A stretch of 64,000 bases of DNA from Allomyces arbusculus (Eukaryota > Blastocladiomycota > Blastocladiomycetes > Blastocladiales > Blastocladiaceae). The stretch spans positions 1 through 64,000 of the forward strand of contig JADHYV010000001.1 of the NCBI GenBank assembly GCA_027604705.1, in the 5' to 3' direction. Positions 30,929 through 44,171 of the stretch are shown one piece after another (position 1 is the first letter of the stretch; every line of letters begins with the position of its first letter). The translations under genes and the position numbers were made by a program. A model generated the notes under the pieces. That model saw only the letters and a list, made by a program, of their open reading frames with translations, made no database searches and was not told the origin of the DNA.

Positions 30929-31200
30929 AATGGGATCGCTATCGGTCCTGGAAATGAACGTGTTGAGCCAGATAATCATTTGCTCAGTTTACTCGGTTAG
31001 GAGTACATTCAAGATGACACTCGACTTAAACTCTGCCAACGCTCCACGCCGAAAGAATGAATAAGGTGGTGAACACGATTCTGCGGACGTCTACCACCGC
31101 CACGAGCTGACTGCTCTGTCAGGTGGAGGGAGAACTACCGACCTGGCAACGAGCAAGCCGAATCACAGTCGCAATGGCTCTTGAGGGACCAAACGGAAAC
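30929..31200. other. No recognisable gene
   Basis: 3' side of the helicase gene; no frame or repeat of note before copy B of the unknown family begins. Confidence 0.5.
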
Positions 31201-31830
31201 GGAACATGGGAAGAAAACTAATTCATCTGAGCTGCTTCCAAACAATCACGGCAAGGAAAGGGAAGAAAACGAGATGCCCGGCCGTGGCCAGCGGCGCGAG
31301 CATCTCGAAAGCAACAGGAATTATAAGCACAGATTGAAGAGCGGGAAGGAAATTACAAATTTGAAAGCAATTCAATGGCGCCGGCACAAACCTCGTCCAC
31401 TTCGAAACCGACGCTCAGATTGCCTGGTTGTTGCGATGCATCAGCAGACACGCCACCGCGCACTTGGTGCGCGCTTCTTCGACTCGACCACCACCACCTC
31501 GACCTTCTTCATATCCTCCTCGACAATCTGTAGCGAGCAGCATTTGACGACGTTGACAGAAACGAGCGCACCGCATGTGCACGGCTCAGACACATCCGCG
31601 CCCGAGTCGGCGGGAACGAGCGCGGGCAAAATCCTGGATCGCCTCTTCCTACTCATGAAGCTCGGCAGCAGCCTTTTCATCACCCTCACACTCTGCCTCC
31701 ACTTCCGGCGACAGCTCGCCAACCACAACGGGGTCGACGACTCTCCATCTCCTCCTGATGGAGCCGGGCCTCATCAATGGCCAGCGCGCCGCGCCACATT
31801 GTCGCAATCCCGTCACTGTCAAACGACCAT
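31201..31830 (-). pseudogene. Decayed member of the unknown dispersed gene family (copy B)
   Basis: Read on the minus strand this repeats copy A at 4400-5101: AIDEARLHQEEMES, VGELSPEVEAECEGDE, YEEGRGGG and EMLAPLATAGHLVFF, in the same order and at similar spacing, with roughly four of five bases alike. The hydrophobic end continues FLAVIVWKQLR to a stop, as in a tail-anchored protein. The frame is interrupted, so it is probably not functional. The upstream part (to about 31940) reads MSKWSFDSDGIATMWRGA before the first shared block. Confidence 0.5.
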
Positions 31831-32269
31831 TTGGACATGGTGTTCTGGCCAGTCAGTCGCAAACACGCGAGCTGGTCGCGAATCTCGCTGAACGACCGCA
31901 CACACACACGCTGGACCCACATCTCATCGTGCTTGGGCACGCCCTAAGATTTTGACCTGGAGAGTGCAGTTACGGGAGTCCCTGAGCGACTGCCAATACT
32001 CAAACTGTTGCAGTTGACATCGTTCTGCAGTGGACAGAAAACTCGTTCTCCTTTGCTGTTGGGCACCGAGTTGGACTTAAAAGCTCGCGGAACACATAGT
32101 TGACGTCGTATAAATGATGTTGTGTTGCTTATCGGAGCCCTCGGTTGCGCGAGGGAGTATCAACAGGGGTGAGCCTGCGGCCATTTATTCCACTACAGCG
32201 CTCTCGCAGCCTTTCCACGATGAGGACGGAGCGCAATAATTGAGCATTGCGATCTCACTGCAAGGAACG
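31831..32269. other. No recognisable gene
   Basis: Spacer between copies B and C of the unknown family. Part of it may be the 5' end of copy B. AT-richer than the genes. Confidence 0.35.
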
Positions 32270-32420
32270 ACGTTTGTGTGGGCGTTTTGATTTTGTTGTC
32301 ACATCCGTTTTTGTGATTCCCTGCCCGCTCTGATTTTATTGAGGTGCTCACGCCTCTGGCCAAGGCCGGGCACCTCATGCTCGCTGGTATCGTTTCGGAA
32401 GCAGCTCAAATGATTGCTAT
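32270..32420 (+). pseudogene. 3' fragment of the unknown gene family (copy C)
   Basis: Only the end of the family is present: a region matching the GTGGGCG..TCATTTTCGTTT stretch of copy A, then EVLTPLAKAGHLMLAGIVSEAAQMI. The tail is in the opposite orientation to copy B, about 900 bp away. Confidence 0.4.
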
Positions 32421-32762
32421 ACCTTGATTCTTCGTGTCTAGAGTTTTCCTGTTTTCATTTTCCGAGCTGCTCCGTGAGGACAGCAACTGGTTTCTCCAGC
32501 GCTCATTGTGGTTGATGTGACCTTGTCAACGTCGAAATTGCACAATCAATCCTTGTTCTCCACTCTCCACTGGACATTACCGACCCACGTGCTCGCTGCT
32601 GATCAGGACAATGCAGCGTCAAAGTGCGCGATGGCAACTGTGGCCGTTCAAATGTGAGTGCATCAGCACACCAGACAGAACACACACTGTTACACTCACG
32701 CCGACATGTATTTGCAATGGTACACGGCCCGCACACGCCAACCTTCCACGCCCAGGTCGGTC
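32421..32762. other. No recognisable gene
   Basis: Downstream spacer of the PPR-like gene; nothing recognised. Confidence 0.45.
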
Positions 32763-35201
32763 TCAATCAATCTCGACGTCGTCCAGCACCTCGGCAAGCG
32801 CCGTCCCGAGCGCAGCGCGCATCTCCTCCACATCACATTCGAGTTCACGCACGCGGTCCTGGAACAAAAGCCGGTTCTCGTCGTCGGCCAGAAGCCATTC
32901 GCGCGGTCCACCCGACCGCGGCCGCGAGCTACTCTTGAGCGCCGGCACCTTGCTCTCGGTCCCGTGCGCGACCAAAAACTCCACAACGACCTGCATGTGC
33001 GCCGCATCCGTCGCCGCCTTGAGCGCCATATTGAGCAGCGACGCCGACCCTTGGCGGTGCTCCGCAGCCCGGTCCAGGATTGCAAATACGGCACTTGGGG
33101 CGCCGTTCGTGAGCGCCCATTTGGCCACGAGCGACCAGGTGACGGCGTCGCCGGGCACGCCCGCGTGCGTCATGGTTTCGGTCACGTCGTTGGCAAACTG
33201 GCCCGTGGCGGTCGATGAGCCCACGGCGATGGCCGTTGGGGCCGACCGCGGGTTGAGCGCCGAGATTAGCAGGTAGTTGAGCGTCTGCGTATCGGCGACC
33301 GTATGCGGCGATTCGGTCTCGAGGTTGGAGCGCAGCCGCGGCCACAGAACGTTCTGCACGAGATGATGCTCGTTGAACGCGACCAAAATGCGCAGCGCCT
33401 CGTTGACGACAGGGGTACGGGTCGCGTTTCGCGGCGCGTGCACGACCAATGACCGGATCAGGACGACAGCTTCGGGCCCGGCGCCGTGCTCGTACATGAG
33501 CCCGAGCAGCTTGGCCAGAAAGTACTGCGGCGTCGCGAAATCGAGAACGTGTGGTGTTAGCGCAAGCGCGCGGGCAAAGTGCCGCCACGAACCGCGCCTC
33601 CAATAGATCCGGTTCGGCTTCCGCGAGGGGGACAGCGATGGCCGCGGCAGTGGGGCGCTCGGTGGGCGATCAAGGAATAACCTTGGCGGTGGTGGGGCCG
33701 CCGCCGCTGTAGCTGCCGCGGTCACTCGGCACCATGTGCCGAGCCGCACGCGGTCCGACTGCGTGTCAAGGACACGAAAAAAATCGGCGAGCATCGGCGA
33801 CTGGTCCTCGATGAGCCGCGAGAGCCACGACGAGATGGTACGTGAGCGGAAGTCATCGTGACTCTGCGGCGCAGATTGCGGGTCCCCGGTTTGCTCGATG
33901 CGAGCGAGTGCGAGACTTGCAAAATCCAAGGCCATGGTGCGCATTTCCGGGTACGGCAAGAGCAGGTCCACAAGCGACACGAGGTCGTCGGCGCTGGCGT
34001 TGGTGAGCCGATCCGCCCACGCCGTCCGAATGAGGTTGCACGTGGCTTGCTCTCCGGCCATGGCAAATGCGTGCAGCAAGTGGCAGACCATGGTCGAACT
34101 CGGCGGGTACTTTGCTTCGACGAGTTCCTTGACCATGACCGCCGCCGTCTCGGTCTGGTTCTGCGCGAGCAGCATGCGGATGATTTGGCCGTACGAGAAG
34201 GAGTGCAAGTGAATCGAGTGCAGCATCATCCAATCCAGCACCCCCTGGAACGCCGTCGAGTCGCCGTGTTCGAGATGATAGAGCAAGAACCGGTTGTAGG
34301 GCGCCGGGTCGAGCAAGATCATGGGCAGCGTCGTAATGCGCCGCCAGAGCCGCGCCACGTCGGCGCGCGGCAGCCGCTCGACGTGCCGGTAGGTGGGAGG
34401 GAACTGCGGGACCGAGTGCCGCTTGTGCAGGACCATAAACACTTCGCAAAAGTCGGCCGCGGTCCACTGTTGCGACTCGTCGTCGAGTTTGTGCGCGACC
34501 ATGTCCTCGGCAATGCGCTGCCGTCGTCGCATGGCCTCGTGCGCGCTGAGTGAAAGTGGGGAGTCGTGCGCGAATTTAGCCGTGAGCCGCGCGAGCTTGC
34601 GCATTGTCGCGAGCGGCACGGACGTCATGGTGGCCGTGTCTCGTCGACATTTCGCGTACATCGACCAGGCATCATTCGCACGACGCTGGGTCACTTGGTC
34701 CCGGAGTCGTGCGACGAGATCAGGCAACGCGCGCGTCTTGTTCTTACACAAGGACGGCTTACGCGGAGACCTGCTGGTCCTTGCGCGTGCCGCCTTTTCG
34801 TGCGTAGTCGCCGACGCGGCGGTCTGGTTATGGTCGTGGGGGCTCGGGTGCGTGGCACGTTGACATGGATCGTGTTCCGCATTGGATGCGGGCGACAAAT
34901 CGGGTCCAACTAACACTTTTTCACGGCTGATCGCGTCGTCGACATTCGATGCTCGTACAGGCACGGAACGGGTATCGTCGAGTTGTGGCGCGATAGGCGC
35001 TGGTGCAGGAGCCGTGTCGAGCTGGCGGTGCAGTAACCTTTGCGGTGGCCTCCTCTGGATCAAGTTCAAGGTACGTGCAGCTGCGAAGTTTGTGATTGCT
35101 CTTCGTGCCGGCGTGTTGCCGGGGCGCGCGGTCGCGAATACGGTGGCAAGGCTTTGCTGGCAGGATCGCCGCAGGGATCCGGGCAGCGACGACGACGCCA
35201 T
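32763..35201 (-). CDS. PPR-like mitochondrial protein
   Basis: An intronless gene of 812 codons. The N-terminus (MASSSLPGSLRRSCQQSL.., rich in Arg, Ala, Ser, no acidic residues for over 50 positions) is a typical mitochondrial targeting sequence. The body is helical, with helix pairs of about 35 residues that look like degenerate pentatricopeptide repeats, for example GVLDWMMLHSIHLHSFSYGQIIRMLLAQNQ then AAVMVKELVEAKYPPSSTM near 330-390 and GDAVTWSLVAKWALTNGAP near 680. Such proteins bind organellar RNA and act in processing or translation. A short coiled coil (RVRELECDVEEMRAAL) ends the protein. No orthologue can be named from sequence alone. Confidence 0.7.
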   Translation of the reverse strand: MASSSLPGSLRRSCQQSLATVFATARPGNTPARRAITNFAAARTLNLIQRRPPQRLLHRQLDTAPAPAPIAPQLDDTRSVPVRASNVDDAISREKVLVGPDLSPASNAEHDPCQRATHPSPHDHNQTAASATTHEKAARARTSRSPRKPSLCKNKTRALPDLVARLRDQVTQRRANDAWSMYAKCRRDTATMTSVPLATMRKLARLTAKFAHDSPLSLSAHEAMRRRQRIAEDMVAHKLDDESQQWTAADFCEVFMVLHKRHSVPQFPPTYRHVERLPRADVARLWRRITTLPMILLDPAPYNRFLLYHLEHGDSTAFQGVLDWMMLHSIHLHSFSYGQIIRMLLAQNQTETAAVMVKELVEAKYPPSSTMVCHLLHAFAMAGEQATCNLIRTAWADRLTNASADDLVSLVDLLLPYPEMRTMALDFASLALARIEQTGDPQSAPQSHDDFRSRTISSWLSRLIEDQSPMLADFFRVLDTQSDRVRLGTWCRVTAAATAAAAPPPPRLFLDRPPSAPLPRPSLSPSRKPNRIYWRRGSWRHFARALALTPHVLDFATPQYFLAKLLGLMYEHGAGPEAVVLIRSLVVHAPRNATRTPVVNEALRILVAFNEHHLVQNVLWPRLRSNLETESPHTVADTQTLNYLLISALNPRSAPTAIAVGSSTATGQFANDVTETMTHAGVPGDAVTWSLVAKWALTNGAPSAVFAILDRAAEHRQGSASLLNMALKAATDAAHMQVVVEFLVAHGTESKVPALKSSSRPRSGGPREWLLADDENRLLFQDRVRELECDVEEMRAALGTALAEVLDDVEID

Positions 35202-35488
35202 GACCGTCCAGCGCGCGAAAATTGGCCGCTGGCGCTCGCGTTCTGCGCCAGTAAGAATTGGTCGTGACGCTGCCGATTGCTTGCAGTCGTGTTCTTGTCG
35301 TTGATCGCTGTGGTGGTTGCTGGTGGTGGTCGTGTAGAATGGGTGGAGAGGCCGTGATCAGCGGCTATGTTTTGTCAGGTGATCCGTTGAACTGCGCTTA
35401 TATGGGCGAAACCTAACCTAACTCCATCTCTTGCCAGCCGCAACCACTGCCATCGACGTTCATTCGACTTTCATTTACCCAAATCTGC

Positions 35489-36790
35489 TCAACGGCGTGA
35501 ACGTGATGTTACCCTCCTCCCCTTCCTTGACCACTCCAGCGCCAATGGCCCGCTCATGCCCGCCTCCTCCATGCGCCGCATCCGCTCGTCCGACTCGCGC
35601 TGCAGCCGCTCCTCACGTAGCCTGGCCATAAGCACGGTCTTGCTTTCCTCAGACGCCACAGGCGCATCCTTTTTCCGGGCCGATTTGTTTTCGCGAGATC
35701 GACTTCGTCGATATGAGGCTGGCGACGGCGATCGATGCCTCTTGTGCCTGCTGCGAGACGCACCATGCTCCACATCGTCGTCGCTTCCATCGTCGCGGTA
35801 CCGCCGCCGTTTCCGAGTCCGCTCGCGGGCCGCCTCCGGTGGAGAAGGTGGCCGCGGTGGCGGAAGAGCCAATGGTAGGTGCCCAGGCCGCGTCGCGCCC
35901 GAATCGCGAGTAGGGTCCGCGCTTGACGACGGTGCCGGGTCCGGCGGTGGGAGGCGAATGCCCATGGCGTGGATCGGGTCCTGAAAGTCACGGGTCCTGC
36001 GCTCGCGGCGCTCCTTTTCCGACTCGGCGTCAGGTCCCGTCGTCCGGGTTTGGTCGGAGATGGCCATTTGCGTGTACCACGGTGTGCGAACTAGAGGCGA
36101 AGGGGCATGTCAGCAACACGACCTTTCACCGCGGATCCAACTTCTCTCAGACTGATACGCACCCTTCTTGCCGGGATCGAGGTAGGTCGTAAACGGGTCG
36201 CGCTTGGGCTCGCTCTTGGTTCGTTCAGACGGGTTCGTAGACGTCGATGGACCCGTCGCGTCGCGTTTGGTCCCGGCTTCGAGCTCCTTGAAAAAGTTGA
36301 AGTGGCCCGACGGCGTTTGGATTGAGGAAAGGTCCTTGATGGGTTCCGGCTGCGGCGCTGCGTTGGACAGGACCGTTGCCAATTCTGCATTTGCATTGCC
36401 CGACTCGGCAGCTGTGCCGCGTCGCCTTGAACGCAGTTTTTCGAGACGGGCCGCGCGATCCTGTGCGAAAAATAGCCCGCAATGAGTTATTGGTGCTCAT
36501 TGAGCGAGACGGCGGGACAGAATGGAGCAAACTTACGGCATCGATGACTTGCTGCCGGCGCTGGTGCTCCTTTTCCTCGGCCTCGGCCTCATCGCGCCGG
36601 ACGCGCGCGACATTGTCGTTGTTATAGACGTGAAAGCTGAGAAAATATATCGGTGTTCGTGTTGCCAATCAGGACGTGATGGCGAAGACAAATGATTTCG
36701 AGCGGTCAAGGTCAGTTGATGGACTTTGAGGTGCAATTGAATTCACAGGTGCCGACCAGATCCTTGCCTTTTGTGAGGGAGAATATTCAT
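35489..36790 (-). CDS. LENG1-like protein with CIR N-terminal domain
   Basis: Four exons (36790-36768, 36636-36537, 36460-36163, 36090-35489) give 340 aa. The start MNILPHKSFHVYNNDNVARV followed by RRDEAEAEEKEHQRR matches the LENG1 N-terminus (MNILPKKSWHV..NVARVRRDEA), a member of the CIR_N group that includes spliceosomal proteins. Downstream matches are TPWYTQ (LENG1 PWYQ) and the C-terminal LMARLREERLQRESDERMRRMEEAG (LENG1 LRAERLRREAAER). The middle carries an Arg/Ser-rich segment. A nuclear, splicing-linked role is inferred from the family. The first intron starts GC, not GT: AAAAG then GCAAGG, ending CTCAG, which is the only way to join the conserved K and SFHV. The 3' end is not conserved, so the stop is less sure. 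Confidence 0.8.
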
Positions 36791-37144
36791 GTTGCGGCCT
36801 TCATTCGAGGTCTCTGCTGTCGCGCGTGAGCCGCCGTGGTCTGGCTGTCGAGAGGAATGAGAGCGGCAGGCACCCAACAGACCAGCGTGGCCGTGTCGAG
36901 TCGAACGCAATGCTTGTCTGACGTGGACGCCTGTCCAACCAAAACACGTCGAGAAAAACAAAATTCATTCATTGATCACTCCCTTCTCTCCACGCTGTCA
37001 ACTGCTCGTGCAGCCCATCGCACGATGAAGCTCATGCCGCCAGTCCCCCCCTCCGCGACGACCGCGGCTCGCCTACCTCGCGACCGTCGCGAGCTCCTTT
37101 CGCCTCGTCCATCTCACGACTGCGCCGTCGCACTTCTCGAGCCT
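36791..37144. other. No recognisable gene
   Basis: 5' side of the LENG1-like gene and 3' side of the alcohol dehydrogenase gene, both minus strand. Nothing else seen. Confidence 0.5.
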
Positions 37145-38449
37145 CTAGACCGTCGTCATGGCCGGCGCAACGTCGCCGCTGCCGAGGCCCACGGGCTTAC
37201 CGACGTGCTTGGGCTTAAGCATGACCTTGAGCACGCCGTCCTCCTTTTGGTCAAACATCTGATAAGCCTTGGGCGCGTCCTCGAGGTCCATCGTGTGCGT
37301 GATCAAGAACGACGGGTCGACTTCCCTCTTGACGAGCTTATCGAGCACCATGTGCCAGTCCTTTTGCACCCACAGCTGTCCGCCGCGCACCGTGAGCCCC
37401 TTTTCCATTTGCGCGCCGATCGGGTACTGGTTGGCGGTCCCAATGAAATCGCCGATCAGCGACACGCGCCCGGCCTTGGCGCACGCGCGAATGCACTGCG
37501 TGACCGTGTCGATCGCGTCGGTCTCGAGGTAGAGCGCCTTTTGGATCGTGTGCTGCCACGACGACGCATACCGCGATCCGGCGGCTTCAATGCACACGTC
37601 GGGCCCACCCGGTACGAGCTCGGCGAGCTTCGCGACCACGTCCGTGTCCTGCTTGTAGTTGATGATCTCGCCGCCGAGCGCCGTCGCGTGCGCGAGCCGC
37701 TCAGGCACTGCGTCGATGGAAATCACGCGGCGCGCGCCGAGATGGTGCGCCCACATAGCCGTCGCGAGCCCAATGGGCCCACAGCCCCAGATCGCGACAA
37801 TGTCGCCCTGCTTGACTTCGGCGAGCTCGACGGCGTGCCAGGACGTGCAGAGCACGTCGGCGATCAGGACGGCAAACGCGTCGGGCACCGACTCGGGCAG
37901 ATGCAGCAGGTTGATGTCGGCGTAGGGCACGCGCGCGTACTCGGCCTGCCCGCCGGCGTACCCGCCCGTCATGTGCGAGTACCCGAACAAGCCGGAGGTG
38001 CGGTGGCCGTACATGTAGTTCATGCTCTTCGACTGGTTGGTCGTGTCGCACAGCGAAAACTGTTTCTTGCGGCAGAAGTCGCACTTGCCGCACGCGATCA
38101 CGGCCGAGACACAGACTCGGTCGCCCGGCTTGACCTTGGTCACCTGGTCGCCGACCGACTCGACAATGCCGACAAATTCGTGCCCGATAATGTCGCCGGC
38201 CTTCATTTCCGGGATGAACGAGTGGTAGAGGTGCAGATCGGACCCGCAAATGGTCGTGGTCGTGACCTTGACGACGGCATCGGTCGGGTCGGTGACGGCG
38301 GGCTTGGGCACGTCGTCGACGCGCACGTCCTTGGTGCCGTGGTAGACGAGCGCGCGCATCGTCTCGCCCGACGGCGCGGGCTTGGGTGTGTTCTCGGGCA
38401 TGCCAATGTGCAGCACTTCCTTGACGGCCTCGACGAGCGACGTGGTCAT
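37145..38449 (-). CDS. Zinc-dependent alcohol dehydrogenase, formaldehyde-dehydrogenase-like
   Basis: An intronless 434-codon gene. It is a medium-chain dehydrogenase: catalytic zinc ligands in TICGSDLHLYH and GHEFVG, four structural-zinc cysteines in CGKCDFCRKKQFSLCD, and the NAD-binding GCGPIGLATA. The stretch YGHRTSGLFGYSHMTGGYAGG and the long C-terminal half place it with the glutathione-independent formaldehyde dehydrogenase-like branch. It oxidises an alcohol or aldehyde hydrate with NAD; the true substrate is unknown. No targeting signal is evident, so it is probably cytosolic. Absence of introns is unusual for the neighbourhood. Confidence 0.88.
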   Translation of the reverse strand: MTTSLVEAVKEVLHIGMPENTPKPAPSGETMRALVYHGTKDVRVDDVPKPAVTDPTDAVVKVTTTTICGSDLHLYHSFIPEMKAGDIIGHEFVGIVESVGDQVTKVKPGDRVCVSAVIACGKCDFCRKKQFSLCDTTNQSKSMNYMYGHRTSGLFGYSHMTGGYAGGQAEYARVPYADINLLHLPESVPDAFAVLIADVLCTSWHAVELAEVKQGDIVAIWGCGPIGLATAMWAHHLGARRVISIDAVPERLAHATALGGEIINYKQDTDVVAKLAELVPGGPDVCIEAAGSRYASSWQHTIQKALYLETDAIDTVTQCIRACAKAGRVSLIGDFIGTANQYPIGAQMEKGLTVRGGQLWVQKDWHMVLDKLVKREVDPSFLITHTMDLEDAPKAYQMFDQKEDGVLKVMLKPKHVGKPVGLGSGDVAPAMTTV

Positions 38450-39035
38450 GGTGGTTGGTGGTTGGGGGGTGGTGGGTGCGTGCGTCGGAGCGTGGTGGTG
38501 CTGCGTGGGTGTGGGTCGCGGAGAGAAGGAGCAGCGGCGGGACGCGTCGTTGCTTGGGTCCACCAACGCGCGGCCGGCCGGCGAACAGGCTCTCCATCAC
38601 ACGCGTCGAATCAGCACGCGTGCCCAGGCCGCGATCGCCAGCAGGCGCATCGCCGGCCTGCCGCGCGGCGTCGCCGAGCAGCGCACCGCGGCCGGTCCGT
38701 CATGTTGCACTCTCATTTCAGCGCCTGCGCGCCGCGCCGCCCTGCGCGACGCGTCGCCTTCGCCTTGCGCCGGCCACCGGCCGACCGCGCGCAAGCGTCC
38801 ACCAACCACCGGGCCAGCCCACCAGCACGGCCGGCTCCGCGACGCCAACAACACACCACCCACGCAACTGCCTCGGTCGCAGCGCCGCCGCCGACGCCGC
38901 TTTGCTCTCGCTCTCGCCAAGCTCCTCCACTCGACGTGACATCGCGGCGCGCAACCACCGCCGCGAACCAGCAGACGTAGACGTCGCGACCCCGCCAACG
39001 CGTCGCACCGCTCGATGCTCGCTCGACCGACCAGA
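38450..39035. promoter_or_regulatory. Divergent promoter region ADH / fasciclin gene
   Basis: Very GC-rich spacer of about 590 bp between outward-facing genes. Long frames here are low-complexity by-products of high GC content. No TATA box. Confidence 0.4.
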
Positions 39036-40010
39036 ATGGTGACTGCGCCATGCCGCGCCCACCCACGATCCCGCGTGCCGTGCTCTCACCGCGCTGACCG
39101 TGTAGATCACGGCGACGCGTGCGACCGCCCTGGCCGCAGGCCTCGCCATCGCTGCCGCGATCCTCGCGCTCGCCGTGGCCGCGCCGTCGCGCGTCGCCCA
39201 AGTCACGTCGCCGGCGCCGCCGGGCGTGTCGCCGTTCCCCGCGACGGTCGGTGGCGAGAGCGCGTGGGAGGCGCTGGCCGGTAACCCAAGCTTCTCGACG
39301 TTCACGACGCTCACGGCCTCCAAGGCCGACAATATTGTGCAGCTGCTCAATGCCAAGGGTGCGTCGGTGACCGTGTTTGTGCCAACTAACGAAGGTGCGC
39401 TTGATCTGGGAGCGGTTTCAGATCACGGGCGTGTCCGGTGCTGACGCAACTCTCTCCCCCCATCCGTGGGGACATAGCCTTCCAACCGCTGCTCAACCTG
39501 CCGATTTTCGGGCCGCTCAACTCGACGTCGGTGCTCAACGGCGTCTTACAGCAGGTGCTCGGGTACCACGTTCACAACGGCAGCGTCATCACGTCAGTTA
39601 ACGTCCCGACCGACCACGCACTGTCCGAAACGACGCTCGTGCCCTCAGCCAACGTGACGCTGCAGCGCTCTGCGACACGACCCGTCTCGGCGCAGCAGCT
39701 GCCGGGCATCATCACGCTGCCGCTGTGGGTCAACGACGCGAACGCGACGTACCCGGACACGCTCGTGGCCAATGGCGTGATTCACGGGATCGACCGGCTG
39801 CTCTCGCCCGCGTTCTTAGTCCCGCGCCGCGGAATGCCCACGAGCGTGCCGCCCGTCGCGGTCCCGTCGACGGCGCTGCCGCCCGTCACGATTCCAGCGA
39901 CGGCGGTGCCGGCCATCACGCTCCCAGCGACAGCGATTCCCGTCACGCTCCCGATGGGGCCGCCGACGGCGCCGATCGCGATCCCGACGGCGCTCCCGTC
40001 GCCGACTTGA
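39036..40010 (+). CDS. Secreted fasciclin (FAS1) domain protein
   Basis: Exons 39036-39038, 39106-39394 and 39478-40010 give 274 aa. After the start comes a signal peptide (TALAAGLAIAAAILALAVAA). One FAS1 domain follows: NPSFSTFTTLTASKADNIVQLL (first helix), VTVFVPTNEAF (H1 box), the strand GYHVHNGSV, and NGVIHGIDRLLSP (H2 box). The last 60 residues are a Pro/Thr/Ala repeat, VPSTALPPVTIPATAVPAIT-like, a likely O-glycosylated stalk. There is no hydrophobic GPI or membrane end. FAS1 proteins act in adhesion at the cell surface. As in TAF9, the best start puts an intron right after the ATG; this first exon is tentative. Confidence 0.78.
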
Positions 40011-40961
40011 TGATGTCAGCGCGCGATATAACGCACGATGCCTGCAGAGGGGGGCCGAGGTGCCGGGGCGAGTCGCTGCCTGCTGGATTTTTGGGTTAAT
40101 TTTTGATGTCGATCATTTTGTGCCCGGCGGCAGGCCCCCGCTTGGCCGCCGTCATTGTCTTTTTTAAGACGTTCGTTTTGTTCGGGTTCGACTGTCCTGC
40201 GGGTGAGGAGAAAGGCAAAGCGAGAGAGGGGTGAGACGCGTTTTGCGGTGAGCCGAAACCAGGCGAAAGGTCGCGTAAGGCCCGTCAAGACGGAAGGTCG
40301 CGAATTTCCGCCTTCCAAACCTGTCAGCGCATCACATGGCTCCGAGAAGTGCGGTTGATGGAGGTGACTTGTCCCAGCAGAGCCAGCGGCGCCGGTTCGC
40401 AGAGCGAGGCCATCCAACCAATGCACCGCCAAACCCGCCCGCCTTGCTCCACGGCGAGGACGTCGGACGACAGCGGCGCATCGACGAGCACGACGACGAC
40501 GACGACGCTGGCCAATCAACCCTTAACCTCCGCTCGCCGACACCGCACTTCCCGCACCGCTTCGGCCCCGTCTGCGCCCGCTCGAGGCGCCCTGCAAGTC
40601 GACCCAACCGGCCCTTTCTTTGGACCCGGCCGGCGCCCAACCGTTGCACCCACCCGACCTCTTTTTGCGACCCAACCCGCTCGCTGCTGCAACCCGCCGC
40701 CTACCGCCGCCCCGCTCTGCGCCGCCACTCGCTGCACCTCGCCTGTCCGCAGCACCCATCGTCCCTTGGACCCACCTGACGCCCGCCAGCGCCCGTGGGC
40801 ATCTGCGCTATCAGCGCTTCGCTTGGCCGGACCTGCCAACCACCGGCCGACCCCAGCACACGCACCGTTGCACCCGGCCGGTACTTCGGCTCTGCAAGCA
40901 TCGGCACCGTTTCGACGTTTGGGCCTGTCACTGCCAAGCGTCGGTTGCGCTTTTTCCAACC
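40011..40961. other. Intergenic, 5' region of SR-protein kinase gene
   Basis: GC-rich and pyrimidine-biased toward its right end. Overlapping frames lack domain motifs. No promoter element recognised. Confidence 0.45.
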
Positions 40962-43682
<2,721 letters not shown>

Positions 43683-44171
43683 TGGGGTCAGTCGATGGGG
43701 TTGTTCGTTTGCGTGTGGCCGTGGGTGGGTATTGCTTTGCTTGGGTGTCGTTTGTTTGGCCTTGATTCATTTTCGTTGTCGTTTCCGTATTTCCTTCCTG
43801 TTCGTTGCCTCGCCAATTGATGTTTGTCTCGTCGTTTGTTTCGTTCGTCTTCGTCTTCTGATCCTCTCTTTCGTCGCCGTCCTCGTCGCCGCCGTCGTTG
43901 TCTCCTCCGTCTTTTCTGCAATGGAACCGTCATGTCAGCGTGCGCTGGCTTGCGTTTAGCTGCTCGCGTCGCTTGTCGCTTGAGTGTGCTGTGGTCTGGA
44001 TAACCTGGTGATGAAGGCGACAATGACACCGGCGTAACCTAACCTCGTGAGCCCACATGAGCCTTCAAACAACCTGCCTCACGCGCGCTCGCAACAATAT
44101 ACCACCCGCCCGTGTCGTCGAGGAAATCGCATCGGCTCAACCCGTTCTCGGACCAACAACTTCCTGCAATC
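43683..44171. other. Intergenic, no recognisable gene
   Basis: T/C-rich stretch 43780-43920 on the plus strand. No tRNA, repeat or gene recognised. Confidence 0.45.

Noticed and set aside
40336-40960. Frames of over 140 codons on both strands upstream of SRPK
   Set aside because: Repetitive Arg/Pro/Ala composition on every frame, as expected in GC-rich non-coding DNA.
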